DNA of 64,000 nucleotides from assembly GCF_000010725.1 (NCBI RefSeq), contig NC_013857.1, positions 124,001 through 188,000 on the forward strand. The letters are read 5' to 3'. The notes beneath the pieces are model-generated. The model did not search any database and was not told where the DNA came from. It saw only the letters and a program-made list of their open reading frames with translations. Below are positions 20,316 to 29,306 of this stretch, piece by piece (position 1 is the first letter of the stretch; every line of letters starts with the position of its first letter). Made by a program: the position numbers and the translations under genes. The DNA is from Azospirillum sp. B510. Its GTDB lineage: Bacteria; Pseudomonadota; Alphaproteobacteria; Azospirillales; Azospirillaceae.

Positions 20316-20948
20316 TCAGTCGTGGCGGCCGCCCAGCTTCATCCGCATCAGCGCCAGTTCCGGGGCGTTGCGGGCCTCCATCTTTTCCAGCACGCGGGCG
20401 CGGTGGGTTTCCACCGTGCGGATGCCGATGGCGAGCTGGTGGGCGATCGTCTTGTTGGGCAATCCCTGGGCGACCAGCTCCATCACCTCCAGTTCGCGCG
20501 GGCTGAGCAGGGCGAGACGGCGGCGGATCTCGCCGGCCTCGACATCGGCGCGGCGTGCGGCGAGGTCGCGCTCGAACGCCTCCTGCACCCGCTCGATCAG
20601 CAGATCCTCGTCGAACGGCTTCTGTAGGAAATCCACGGCACCGGCCCGGAAGGCCCGCACCGCGGCAGTGACGTCGCCATGGCCGGTGATGATGATCACC
20701 GGCAGGGTCAGGCCACGCCGGATCATCTCCTGCTGCAAGTCCAACCCGTCCATGCCCGGCATGCGGATGTCGAGGATGGCGCAGCCCGGCTGATCGGGGG
20801 AGACCGTTTCCAGGAACTCGGCGGCCGAGGCGCAGCAGCGCACGGCCAGCCCGGCGAGATCCAGATGGAGCGCCAGGGCGTCGCGCACGGCTTCATCATC
20901 GTCCACTACGAAGGCGATTGGTGTGGTGGCTTGCGTCCCGGTCGTCAT
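20316..20948 (-). CDS. FixJ-family response regulator
   Basis: A 210-residue two-domain regulator. The receiver domain has the acidic pocket VVDDDEA, phospho-acceptor Asp60 in AILDIRMPGMDG, the switch Thr in IIITGHGD and Lys in FLQKPFDE. The output domain is a LuxR/GerE helix-turn-helix (LSPRELEVMELVAQGLPNKTIAHQLAIGIRTVETHRARV). This layout matches FixJ, NodW and TodT. It overlaps the sensor kinase gene by four bases (ATGA-type coupling), so the two are a cognate pair. It is convergent with the esterase gene, 27 bases apart. Targets may include the stress protein and antiporter genes beyond the kinase, which would need testing. Confidence 0.92.
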   Translation of the reverse strand: MTTGTQATTPIAFVVDDDEAVRDALALHLDLAGLAVRCCASAAEFLETVSPDQPGCAILDIRMPGMDGLDLQQEMIRRGLTLPVIIITGHGDVTAAVRAFRAGAVDFLQKPFDEDLLIERVQEAFERDLAARRADVEAGEIRRRLALLSPRELEVMELVAQGLPNKTIAHQLAIGIRTVETHRARVLEKMEARNAPELALMRMKLGGRHD

Positions 20949-22660
20949 GCGGCGTCTCCGTCCTTGTCCGCCGCATGGACGGGAATGGTGAACTGGAACA
21001 CGGTTCCCCCGCCGCCTCCGCTTCCGTCGGGGCCGCGTCCGGCGGTCAGGGCGCCGCCATGGCTCTCGACGATGGTGCGGACGATGGACAGCCCAAGCCC
21101 CATGCCGGTCGGCTTGGTCGTGACGAAGGGGGCGAACAGGTTGCGCTCCACCATTTCGGCAAGGCCGGGGCCGCTGTCGCGCACGCCGATGGCGACGAAG
21201 CCGGGCTGGGTCGCCGGGCGGGCGAAGATCACGATGCGGCGCCGGGGCGGGTGCGGTGTGGCGGAGGGGGCGTCGTCCGCGATCCCGCCCATCGCCTCCG
21301 CGGCGTTGCGGACAAGGTTGAGGATCGCCTGCTGCAACTGGATGGCATCCCCGCCGATCGCCGGAAGCGCGGGCTCGACCTCCGCCGTTATCTCGACCGA
21401 ATGGCGGCTGGCCTGCGGCCCGGCCAGAGCCAGGCAGTCGGCGATCAGCGTGGCGACCGGCAGCGGGTCGCGGCTGCCGGCGCCCTTGCGCACGAAATCG
21501 CGCAGGCTGCGGATGACCCGGTCGGCCCGTTCCGCCTGGGCGACGGTCTTGTCGAGGATCTCGGTCAGCCGGGGGGAGGCCGCTTCGAGCCGCGCCACCT
21601 TGCGGGCGGCGCGGGCGTATCCCATCGTCGCCGCCAGCGGCTGGTTCAGCTCATGGGCCAGCGCCGCCGCCATCTCGCCCGCCTCGATCAGGCGGGAGGC
21701 ATGGGCGAGGTCGGACTGCCGCACCCGCAGCCGGTCCTCCGCCCGGCGGCGTTCGCTGACCACGGCGCCCAGCAGCAGGATGGTGATCGCCAGCGTCAGC
21801 ATCAGCAGTTGGAAATGCGCCATCCGCCCGGTGTCGACGCCGGTCGCCTGGATGGCGGCGATCAGCCCGGCCTGCGTCGCGGCCGAGGCCAGCACCGCGC
21901 CGCCCAGCCCGTGGCGCACCGCGATCCCGATCGCCGGCAGGAACAGCAGGTAGAAATGCTCGTATTGCGAGGAGGCCAACGGTCCGAAATCGAGCCAGAG
22001 GGCGAAGCCGATCAACGCCCCCCAGGCCGGGATCTCCGCCGCCCCGCTCCAGGACCAGCGCGGCGCCGGCATGCGCCGGCCGATCAGCACCATCGGCGTC
22101 AGGACGGCGATGCCGATCACCTCGCCCGTCCAATAATGCAGCAGCACCTCCGGAAAGCGCCTCCACTCGAACAGCCCGGCCATGGTGTGGATGGCGATGA
22201 AACAGAGCCCGATCGCCAGCACCGCCACCGCGCCGCCGCCCAGCAGCAGCACGATGTCGCGCAGCCGCGGCAGCCCCGGATCGATCCTGCGGCGCAGCAG
22301 CAGGCCCGCCACGCCATAGCCCGCGGCGACGACGCCGTTCGCCAGAAGCGGCGTCCAGAGCGAGACGGACCACAGGGAGGCCAGCCACAGGACGACCGGC
22401 AGATCGCGCACCACGATGTCGGCGGCGGTCAGCCCCAGCCAGACCAGCGGCGCCGCGCGGAGGCCGAGCAGCACCGACAGCCCCATCATCAGCCCGGCCG
22501 GCGGGTTCCACGGCGTGATGTTGATCGAGGAGACCGCATGGATGAAGCTGATCCAGTCGAGAAAGACATGGGCGGCCAGATAGGCCGGAATGAACATCCA
22601 TCGGTGGCGGATAGTCTGTGGCATGGGGGGGATGGTAACGCCAGCCGGCTCCAACCGCAT
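20945..22660 (-). CDS. MASE1-type membrane sensor histidine kinase
   Basis: A 571-residue kinase (or 559 if started at the ATG at 22624). Residues about 20-310 form a polytopic MASE1-like sensor of eight or so helices, with SSINITPWNPPAGLMMGLSV and YWTGEVIGIAVLTPMVLIGR typical of the family. A HisKA domain follows with the H-box AALAHELNQPLAATMGYARA. The HATPase_c domain has LNLVRNAAEAM, VRDSGPGLAE and the MGLGLSIVRTIVESHGG lid. The HELNQPL type is shared with FixL and related sensors that use FixJ-family partners, matching the overlapping regulator gene. Neither possible start has a convincing ribosome site. The signal is unknown; no PAS or haem domain is present. Confidence 0.9.
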   Translation of the reverse strand: MRLEPAGVTIPPMPQTIRHRWMFIPAYLAAHVFLDWISFIHAVSSINITPWNPPAGLMMGLSVLLGLRAAPLVWLGLTAADIVVRDLPVVLWLASLWSVSLWTPLLANGVVAAGYGVAGLLLRRRIDPGLPRLRDIVLLLGGGAVAVLAIGLCFIAIHTMAGLFEWRRFPEVLLHYWTGEVIGIAVLTPMVLIGRRMPAPRWSWSGAAEIPAWGALIGFALWLDFGPLASSQYEHFYLLFLPAIGIAVRHGLGGAVLASAATQAGLIAAIQATGVDTGRMAHFQLLMLTLAITILLLGAVVSERRRAEDRLRVRQSDLAHASRLIEAGEMAAALAHELNQPLAATMGYARAARKVARLEAASPRLTEILDKTVAQAERADRVIRSLRDFVRKGAGSRDPLPVATLIADCLALAGPQASRHSVEITAEVEPALPAIGGDAIQLQQAILNLVRNAAEAMGGIADDAPSATPHPPRRRIVIFARPATQPGFVAIGVRDSGPGLAEMVERNLFAPFVTTKPTGMGLGLSIVRTIVESHGGALTAGRGPDGSGGGGGTVFQFTIPVHAADKDGDAA

Positions 22661-22678
22661 CAGGTGAAATCATCCGCC

Positions 22679-22732
22679 CCGTATTACTACGGACAGCCGG
22701 CGGCGCCACGCACAGCCCTTTCAAGTCCGTAT
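22679..22732. promoter_or_regulatory. CCGTA/TACGG half-sites between kinase and universal stress genes
   Basis: The intergenic region carries CCGTATTACTACGG (22679-22692), an inverted repeat of CCGTA with a four-base spacer. A further GTCCGTA lies at 22726-22732, in mirror orientation to TACGGAC at 22688-22694. Such spaced half-sites between divergent genes look like operator sites, perhaps for the FixJ-like regulator encoded next door. No family consensus is claimed. Confidence 0.4.
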
Positions 22733-22847
22733 TTCCCGGCATGGACAGACTGCCGCCGGCTTCCGATCATTAACAGCGTTCCTGCGGAGCGATTTCCGTC
22801 GGGGGGCGGGCACAGACCGGAGACATCACGGGACCGGGACGATCACG

Positions 22848-23750
22848 ATGACGAGCTTAAGGCGCATTCTGCTGGCAACCGACCTGGAACCGAAATCGGA
22901 CCGCGCCCTGGAGCGTGCCGTCCAGCTCGCCCGGCGGTTCGACGCGGAACTGACGGCCTTGCATGTCATCGACGGCGGCGGCCCTTATGGCTGCCTGCCG
23001 CCGCACCATGTGGAAAACGAACTGCACCGCCACATGCGGGCCGCGAGTGGCGGGGCCGGCATCCGGGCCCAGGCGGTCGCGGTGCGCGGCGAGGCGGTCG
23101 AGCACCGGGTCGCCGGCTATGCCGGGCTGTGGCGGCCCGACCTTCTGGTTGTCGGCCTGCATCAGCGGGACTGGGTGGCGGATCTCTTCCTGGCCTCCAC
23201 CGTCGAGCGCATCGCCATCGCCGATGGAACGCCGATGCTGATCGTGAGGGACAAGCCGCTCCAGCCCTATCGGCGGGTGCTGGTGCCGGTCGACTTCTCC
23301 GAACGGTCGCGGCCGTCGGTGGACGGTGCGCGGATGCTGGCGCGGGAGGGGTGCATCCACCTGCTGCATGTCCTGGACCTGCCGGGGAACGCCGGACAGT
23401 CCGGTCCGCTTCAGGCCATGTCCACGCCGGACGCCGCGCCGCTGGACATGATCGCCCTGGACAGGGAGCACATCGCGCACGATTTCCGGAACGTGCTCGG
23501 CGGCTCGACCGGCGGGGCGGCGGTGGAGACGATCCTGCTCGCCGGCTCTCCGGCCCGGAGGATCGTCGAGCGGGCGCGGGACGGACGGTACGATCTGGTC
23601 GCCATGGGCTCCGCCCGGCGCGGCGGCGTTTCCCGCGTCCTCTTCGGCAGCACGGCGTCCGAGGTGATCGAGACGCTGCCCTGCGACGTTCTGATCGGTG
23701 GCACGGGCGACGGGCGGTCCGCGGTGTCCGACCCGACCCCCCGGCCCTGA
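22848..23750 (+). CDS. Universal stress protein with two Usp domains
   Basis: A 300-residue tandem UspA protein. Domain 1 starts RRILLATDLEPKSDRALERAV and domain 2 starts RRVLVPVDFSERSRPSVDGA at about residue 142. The second domain keeps the ATP-binding pattern G-x2-G-x9-G(S/T) as MGSARRGGVSRVLFGSTASEVI. The first has lost it (VGLHQRDWVADLFLASTVER), so only one half is likely to bind nucleotide. It is divergent from the MASE1 kinase and is followed, 24 bases later, by a PtsN-like gene and then the Mrp antiporter operon. This placement suggests a role in energy or ion stress. Regulation by the adjacent two-component system is an inference. Confidence 0.88.
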   Translation: MTSLRRILLATDLEPKSDRALERAVQLARRFDAELTALHVIDGGGPYGCLPPHHVENELHRHMRAASGGAGIRAQAVAVRGEAVEHRVAGYAGLWRPDLLVVGLHQRDWVADLFLASTVERIAIADGTPMLIVRDKPLQPYRRVLVPVDFSERSRPSVDGARMLAREGCIHLLHVLDLPGNAGQSGPLQAMSTPDAAPLDMIALDREHIAHDFRNVLGGSTGGAAVETILLAGSPARRIVERARDGRYDLVAMGSARRGGVSRVLFGSTASEVIETLPCDVLIGGTGDGRSAVSDPTPRP

Positions 23751-23774
23751 TTTTGCGCCCCAATGGAGAACCGG

Positions 23775-24269
23775 ATGGCCATCACCGAGCTTTTTTCCGC
23801 GACCGACGTCATTCTCGACGCGGCGCCCGGCACCAAGGCGGCGCTGCTCGACCGGCTGGCGGCGGAGGCCGCCGTCCGCAGCGGGCGGTCGGCGCCGGAA
23901 ATCCTGGAGGCGTTGCTGGCGCGGGAGAAGATCGGCTCCACCGCGCTCGGCCGGGGCGTGGCGCTTCCCCACACCGAGCTTGCCGGGCTTGCGGCCCCCG
24001 TCGTCCTGTTCGCCCGGCTCCAGCGCGCGATCGACTTCGACGCGCGCGATGACGAGCCGGTCGATCTGGTCTTCCTGGCGCTGTGGCCGGCGTCGAACCG
24101 CAAGGGTCTGCTGGCCGCCATGGCGGAAATCTGCGGGGGGCTGCGCGATCCGCAGTCGTTGCGCCGGCTGCGCGGGGCGAAGACGCCCGAGGATGCGGCC
24201 CAGATCATCCTGCAATCCGTCGATCAGGATGCGGAGGACCGGGATCCGGACGACGTGCCGCCGCTCTGA
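23775..24269 (+). CDS. PTS EIIA (PtsN/fructose-type) domain protein
   Basis: A 164-residue single EIIA domain of the fructose/mannitol type. The phosphorylatable His is in GVALPHTELAGL, matching the PtsN GIAxPH box, preceded by LLAREKIGSTALGRG. No sugar permease domains are present, so a regulatory role like PtsN (EIIA-Ntr), which in other bacteria controls potassium transport and stress responses, is likely. The start at 23775 is chosen because GGAGAA lies seven bases upstream; an ATG at 23763 lacks a ribosome site. It sits between a universal stress gene and the Mrp cation antiporter operon. Confidence 0.85.
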   Translation: MAITELFSATDVILDAAPGTKAALLDRLAAEAAVRSGRSAPEILEALLAREKIGSTALGRGVALPHTELAGLAAPVVLFARLQRAIDFDARDDEPVDLVFLALWPASNRKGLLAAMAEICGGLRDPQSLRRLRGAKTPEDAAQIILQSVDQDAEDRDPDDVPPL

Positions 24270-24346
24270 TTCCTCCCGCCTCCCATCCGCCAAGCGCCGC
24301 CGCCCCGGTTCGCCGCCGGTTTGCCGCCCGTCCGCCGCAGGAATTC

Positions 24347-27313
24347 ATGCCCGACGCACTCCCGCTCCTGATCGCCCTCGTCCTTCCCTTCGCCGGTGCC
24401 GCCGCCGCCGGGCTGCTGCCCACCCATGCGCGCAACGCGGCGGCGTGGCTGGCCGGCGGGGTGACGCTGGTCGGGCTGGCGATGGTGTGGGCGGCCTTTC
24501 CGACGGTCTCGGTGGGCGGCGTGCTCCGCCTTTCGGCCGGCTGGATGCCGTCGCTCGGGCTGGATTTCTCGCTGCGCATGGACGGCTTCGCCTGGCTGTT
24601 CGCCGGGCTGGTGTTCGGGGTGGGCGCGCTGGTGGTGGTCTATGCCCGCTACTACATGGCGGCCGAGGATCCGGTGCCGCGCTTCTTCGCCTTCCTGCTC
24701 GCCTTCATGGGGTCGATGGCGGGGGTGGTGCTGTCGGGCAACCTGATCCAGCTCGCCTTCTTCTGGGAGCTGACCAGCCTCTTCTCCTTCCTGCTGATCG
24801 GCTACTGGCACCATACCGCCGCGGCGCGCGACGGCGCCCGCATGGCACTGACGGTCACGGCGACCGGCGGCCTGTGCCTGTTCGCCGGCGTGCTGATCCT
24901 CGGCCACATCGTCGGCAGCTACGAGCTGGACGCCGTGCTGGCGGCCGGCGACCGCATCCGGACCCATCCGCTCTATCTGGCGGCCCTGGTGCTGATCCTG
25001 CTCGGCGCCCTGACCAAGAGCGCGCAGTTCCCCTTCCATTTCTGGCTGCCGCACGCCATGGCGGCGCCGACCCCGGTGTCGGCCTACCTGCATTCGGCGA
25101 CGCTGGTGAAGGCCGGCATCTTCCTGATGGCCCGGCTGTGGCCGGTGCTGGCGGGGACGGAGGCCTGGTTCTGGATCGTCGGCACCGCCGGCCTCGCCAC
25201 CCTGCTGCTCGGCGCCTACATCGCCATCTTCCAGCATGACCTGAAGGGGCTGCTGGCCTATTCGACGATCAGCCATCTCGGCCTGATCACCCTGCTGCTC
25301 GGCCTGAACAGCGAGTTGGCGATGGTGGCGGCGATCTTCCACGTCATCAACCACGCGACCTTCAAGGCCTCGCTGTTCATGGCCGCCGGAATCATCGACC
25401 ACGAGACGGGGACGCGCGACATCCGGCGGCTGTCGGGGCTGAACCGCTTCATGCCCTTCACCGCCCGCCTCGCCCTGATCGCCGCCGGCGCCATGGCGGG
25501 CGTGCCGCTGCTCAACGGCTTCCTGTCGAAGGAGATGTTCTTCGCCGAGGCTTTGTCCGCCAAGGAACCGCTGCCGGTCTTCTTCGACGTGCTGCCGGTC
25601 GCCGCGATGGTGGCCAGCGCCTTCAGCGTCGCCTATTCGCTGCGCTTCATCCACGGCACCTTCTTCGGGCCGGACCCGGTCGACCTGCCGCACAAGCCGC
25701 ATGAGCCGCCGTCCTGGATGCGCTTCCCGGTCGAGGTGCTGGTGCTGGCCTGCATCATCATCGGCATCCTGCCGGCCTCCACCGTCGGCCCCTATCTCGA
25801 CATGGCCGCCCGCGCCGCCCTGGGGGCGGCGACGCCGGACTACAGCCTCGCCGTCTGGCACGGCTTCAATCTGCCGCTCATGATGAGCATGGCCGCCTTC
25901 GCCGCCGGGCTGATCCTCTACCGTCTGCTCCAGAGCCATCTCGCCAAGGGCATCGAGGGACCGCCGCTGATCCGCAGCCTGGAGGGCCGGCGGATGTTCG
26001 AGCGGACGATGGTCTTCCTGTCCTGGCGGCTGGCCCGCACGGCGGAGGGGCTGCTCGGCACCCGCCGCCTGCAACCGCAGCTCCGGCTGGTGGTGGTCGC
26101 CGCGGTGCTGGCCGCCGGCTGGACCGTGTGGACGCGCGGGGTGGGGCCGGGCAACCTGGCGCCGTCCGGCATCGACCCGGTGCTGGCGCTGGTCTGGCTG
26201 CTGGGGGCCGCCTGCGCGCTGGGGGCGGCCTGGCAGGCGAAGTTCCACCGGCTGGCGGCGCTGATCCTGCTCGGCGGCACCGGGCTGGTGGTCTGCGTCA
26301 CCTTCGTCTGGTTCTCCGCCCCCGACCTCGCTTTGACCCAGCTGCTGGTGGAGGTGGTCACCACCATCCTGCTTCTGCTGGGCCTGCGCTGGCTGCCCAA
26401 GCGGCTGGACATCCCCGGCAGCCGCGGGGCGGAGGCGGTCACCCTGACCCGCCGCCTGCGCGATCTCGGCATCGCCGTCGCCGCCGGGGCCGGCATGGCC
26501 GGGCTGGCCTTCGGGGTGATGACGCGCTTCCCGCCGGAACTGCTGGCCCGCCATTTCCTGGAGCTGGCCTACAGCGAGGGCGGCGGCACCAATGTCGTCA
26601 ACGTCATCCTGGTCGATTTCCGCGGCTTCGACACCATGGGAGAGATCGCCGTGCTCGGGGTGGTGGCGATGACCGCCTATGCCCTGCTGCGCCGTTTCCG
26701 CCCGGCGGCGGACAGCGTCGACGTTCCCGAACAGCAGCGTGACCAGAGCGCCTTCGACGCCTCGCGTCCCGACCGCAAGGACGGCGACACGGTGGCCGAC
26801 TGGCTGTTCATCCCGTCGCTGATCGCGCGTCTTCTGTTCCCGCTGATCCTGCTGGTGGCGCTGTTCCTGCTGCTGCGCGGCCATGATCTGCCGGGCGGCG
26901 GCTTCACCGCCGGGCTGACCGTCGCCATCGCGATGATCCTGCAATACATGTTCGGCGGCACCCAATGGGTCGAGGCGCGGCTGCGGGTGCTGCCGATGCG
27001 CTGGATGGGCATCGGCCTGCTGCTGGCCGCCGGCACCGGGCTCGGCGCCTGGGCGGTCGGACGGCCGTTCCTGACCAGCTATTTCGCCTATTCGCAAATT
27101 CCGCTGCTGGGGAAGATCCCGGTGGCGAGCGCGCTGCTGTTCGACATCGGCGTCTTCGCCCTGGTGGTCGGCGCCACCATCCTGATCCTGATCGCGCTGG
27201 CCCGCCAATCGCTGCGCGGCCACCGCGCCGCCGCTCCCCGCCCGCCGGAGGTTCCGGCGGTGCCCGAACCGGTGCCGGTCCCCTTGGGAGAGACCGCCGT
27301 GGGAGACGACTGA
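24347..27313 (+). CDS. mrpA: Monovalent cation/H+ antiporter subunit A fused to subunit B (MrpAB/PhaAB)
   Basis: A 988-residue membrane protein. Residues about 1-770 are MrpA: an NADH-dehydrogenase ND5-like core with the conserved Glu in FFWELTSLFSFLLIG and Lys in GALTKSAQFPFHFWLPHAM. A DUF4040/MbhD-like region follows (FSAPDLALTQLLVEVVTTIL). Residues about 790-960 are the MrpB/MnhB domain (RLLFPLILLVALFLLLRGHD, then GGGFTAGL). The fusion is the arrangement known from Rhizobium PhaAB and other group 2 Mrp systems. The ATG at 24347 follows CAGGA and begins the first membrane segment. The stop overlaps the next start by one base. It functions in the heterooligomeric Na+ or K+/proton antiporter of the inner membrane. 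Confidence 0.93.
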   Translation: MPDALPLLIALVLPFAGAAAAGLLPTHARNAAAWLAGGVTLVGLAMVWAAFPTVSVGGVLRLSAGWMPSLGLDFSLRMDGFAWLFAGLVFGVGALVVVYARYYMAAEDPVPRFFAFLLAFMGSMAGVVLSGNLIQLAFFWELTSLFSFLLIGYWHHTAAARDGARMALTVTATGGLCLFAGVLILGHIVGSYELDAVLAAGDRIRTHPLYLAALVLILLGALTKSAQFPFHFWLPHAMAAPTPVSAYLHSATLVKAGIFLMARLWPVLAGTEAWFWIVGTAGLATLLLGAYIAIFQHDLKGLLAYSTISHLGLITLLLGLNSELAMVAAIFHVINHATFKASLFMAAGIIDHETGTRDIRRLSGLNRFMPFTARLALIAAGAMAGVPLLNGFLSKEMFFAEALSAKEPLPVFFDVLPVAAMVASAFSVAYSLRFIHGTFFGPDPVDLPHKPHEPPSWMRFPVEVLVLACIIIGILPASTVGPYLDMAARAALGAATPDYSLAVWHGFNLPLMMSMAAFAAGLILYRLLQSHLAKGIEGPPLIRSLEGRRMFERTMVFLSWRLARTAEGLLGTRRLQPQLRLVVVAAVLAAGWTVWTRGVGPGNLAPSGIDPVLALVWLLGAACALGAAWQAKFHRLAALILLGGTGLVVCVTFVWFSAPDLALTQLLVEVVTTILLLLGLRWLPKRLDIPGSRGAEAVTLTRRLRDLGIAVAAGAGMAGLAFGVMTRFPPELLARHFLELAYSEGGGTNVVNVILVDFRGFDTMGEIAVLGVVAMTAYALLRRFRPAADSVDVPEQQRDQSAFDASRPDRKDGDTVADWLFIPSLIARLLFPLILLVALFLLLRGHDLPGGGFTAGLTVAIAMILQYMFGGTQWVEARLRVLPMRWMGIGLLLAAGTGLGAWAVGRPFLTSYFAYSQIPLLGKIPVASALLFDIGVFALVVGATILILIALARQSLRGHRAAAPRPPEVPAVPEPVPVPLGETAVGDD

Positions 27314-27657
27314 TGGAACTGATCCTTTCGCTCGGCATCGGCGTGCTGACCGGCTCCGGCGTGTGGCTTCTGCTGCGGCCCCGCACCTTCCAGGTGATCG
27401 TCGGCCTGTCGCTGCTGTCCTATGCCGTCAACCTCTTCATCTTCTCCACCGGCGGCCTGCGCACCGGGGCGCCGCCGATCCTGGAGGGCGGCCGGGCCGG
27501 CAATCTGGCCATGCATGCCGACCCGGTGCCCCAGGCGCTGGTGCTGACGGCGATCGTCATCGGCTTCGCCACCACCGCCCTGTTCCTCGTCCTGCTGCTC
27601 GCCGCCCGCGGCCTGACCGGGACGGACCATGTCGACGGAAAGGAGAGCGGCCGGTGA
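27313..27657 (+). CDS. mrpC: Mrp antiporter subunit C
   Basis: A 114-residue NuoK-like protein with three membrane segments (MELILSLGIGVLTGSGVWLL; VIVGLSLLSYAVNLFIF; ALVLTAIVIGFATTALFLVL). The motif DPVPQALVLTAIVIGFA is diagnostic of MrpC/MnhC. Its ATG overlaps the mrpA stop (TGATG), and its stop overlaps the GTG start of mrpD by four bases, so translation is coupled. Confidence 0.93.
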   Translation: MELILSLGIGVLTGSGVWLLLRPRTFQVIVGLSLLSYAVNLFIFSTGGLRTGAPPILEGGRAGNLAMHADPVPQALVLTAIVIGFATTALFLVLLLAARGLTGTDHVDGKESGR

Positions 27658-29306
27658 GCGGCTGGATGGACCATCTGACGATCGCCCCCATCGTCCTGCC
27701 CCTGCTGGCGGGGGCGGTGATGATGCTGATCGACGAGCGGCGGCGGACACTGAAGGCGGTGATCGGCATGGCGTCGGCGCTGTCGCTGCTGGCGCTGGCG
27801 GTCCTGGCCCTGGCCGTCGCCGATTCCGGCGTGGCCGGTATCCGCGTCTACCGGCTCGGCAATTGGCCGGCGCATTTCGGCATCGTCCTGGTGCTGGACC
27901 GCTTCGCCGCCCTCATGCTGATGCTGACCGGAATCCTGGGGGTCGCCGCCCTGACCTTCTCGCTGCCGCGCTGGCAGAAGGCGGGGGCGCATTTCCATCC
28001 GCTGTTCCAGTTCCAGCTGATGGGGCTGAACGGCGCCTTCCTGACCGGCGACCTTTTCAACCTGTTCGTCTTCTTCGAGATCATGCTGGCGGCCTCCTAC
28101 GGGCTCTCGCTGCATGGGTCCGGTCTGGCGCGGGTGCGGGCGGGGCTGCATTACATCGCGATCAACCTGTCGGCGTCGCTGCTGTTCCTGATCGGCGTCA
28201 GCATGATCTACGGCATTTCCGGCACCCTCAACATGGCCGATCTCGCCGGCCGGGTCGCCGGGCTGGCCGCCGAGGACCGCGGGCTGCTGGAGGCCGGGGC
28301 GGCGATCCTCGGCCTCGCCTTCCTGATCAAGGCGGGGATGTGGCCGCTCGGCTTCTGGCTGCCCAACACCTATTCCACCCTGGGCCCGGCCTCGGCCGCC
28401 ATCGTCTCGATCCTCAGCAAGGTCGGCATCTATGCCGTGCTGCGGCTTTGGCTGCTGCTGTTCGGCGACGGGGCGGGGGAGTCCAGCGGCTTCGGCGGCA
28501 CCGTGCTGCTGGTCGGCGGGCTGCTGACCGTCGGATTCGGCTCGATCGCCGTGCTGGCGACGCAGAACATGGCGCGGCTGGCCGGGGCCTGCGTGCTGGT
28601 ATCGTCCGGGACCCTGCTGGCCGCCATCGGCGCCGGACAGGTGCCGGTGACCGGCGGCGCCCTGTTCTACCTGACCAGCTCCGTCCTGGCGGTCGCCGGC
28701 TTCTTCCTGCTGATCGAGCTGGTGGAGCGCGGCCGCGGCGTCGGCGCCGACGTGCTGGCGGTGACCCGCGAGGCCTTCGGCGAAGGCGACGACGAGGATG
28801 CGGACGATGGCGGAGGCGGGGGCGGCGCCGGCGTTCCCATTCCGGCGACGATGGCGATCCTCGGCATCGGTTTCCTGTCCAGCGCGCTGCTGCTGGCCGG
28901 CCTGCCGCCGCTGTCGGGCTTCCTCGCCAAATTCGCCATCCTGTCGCCGCTGTTGGCCGCCGGGCCGCAGGTTCCCATCACCACCTGGGTCCTGATGGCG
29001 GCGCTGGTGCTGTCGGGGCTGGCGACGGTGGTGGCGATGACGCGGGTGGGACTCGACGTCTTCTGGGCCTCGCCCGCCGCCGAGGTGCCGCGGGTGCGGG
29101 TGGCGGAGATCGCCCCCGTCCTGCTGCTGCTTTCGCTCAATCTGGCGCTGACCATCCAGGCCGGGCCGGCGATGCGCTACATGGAGGACACCGCCCGCTC
29201 GCTCCATGTGCCGCGGGATTACAATGGTGCCGTGCTGTCCGGCATTCCGACGGCGGGCCCGACGGCGGGCCCGACGGTGGGCCCGGCGGCAGGCGGTGTG
29301 CGATGA
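27654..29306 (+). CDS. mrpD: Mrp antiporter subunit D
   Basis: A 550-residue ND2/ND4-like membrane subunit with about 14 helices. The conserved Glu (FNLFVFFEIMLAASYGLSLH) and the Lys in FLIKAGMWPLGFWLPNTY of the proton path are both present. The start is GTG at 27654, overlapping the mrpC stop by four bases and preceded by AAGGAG; an ATG twelve bases later is possible. A glycine/aspartate-rich insertion (about residues 378-395) lies in a cytoplasmic loop. The C-terminal about 20 residues are a Gly-Pro-Thr-Ala repeat encoded by a 12-bp tandem repeat, unusual for the family and probably dispensable. Confidence 0.92.
   Translation: MSGWMDHLTIAPIVLPLLAGAVMMLIDERRRTLKAVIGMASALSLLALAVLALAVADSGVAGIRVYRLGNWPAHFGIVLVLDRFAALMLMLTGILGVAALTFSLPRWQKAGAHFHPLFQFQLMGLNGAFLTGDLFNLFVFFEIMLAASYGLSLHGSGLARVRAGLHYIAINLSASLLFLIGVSMIYGISGTLNMADLAGRVAGLAAEDRGLLEAGAAILGLAFLIKAGMWPLGFWLPNTYSTLGPASAAIVSILSKVGIYAVLRLWLLLFGDGAGESSGFGGTVLLVGGLLTVGFGSIAVLATQNMARLAGACVLVSSGTLLAAIGAGQVPVTGGALFYLTSSVLAVAGFFLLIELVERGRGVGADVLAVTREAFGEGDDEDADDGGGGGGAGVPIPATMAILGIGFLSSALLLAGLPPLSGFLAKFAILSPLLAAGPQVPITTWVLMAALVLSGLATVVAMTRVGLDVFWASPAAEVPRVRVAEIAPVLLLLSLNLALTIQAGPAMRYMEDTARSLHVPRDYNGAVLSGIPTAGPTAGPTVGPAAGGVR
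29247..29294 (+). repeat. 12-bp tandem repeat in the mrpD 3' end
   Basis: Two exact copies of CCGACGGCGGGC (29247-29270) and two degenerate copies encode repeated Pro-Thr-Ala-Gly just before the mrpD stop. The unit is in frame, so copy-number change would lengthen or shorten only the tail. The mrpE start follows nine bases later. Confidence 0.85.

Noticed and set aside
22640..22670. Minus-strand CACCTGATGCGG... resembling the 3' half of a TPP riboswitch upstream of the MASE1 kinase
   Set aside because: The conserved 5' half (GGGGTGCC and CTGAGA elements) is missing from the 80 bases upstream, and the downstream gene has no link to thiamine.
24224..27223. A 999-codon minus-strand frame antisense to mrpAB
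   Set aside because: Glutamine/arginine/histidine-rich translation typical of antisense frames in GC-rich DNA; mrpAB is certain on the plus strand.
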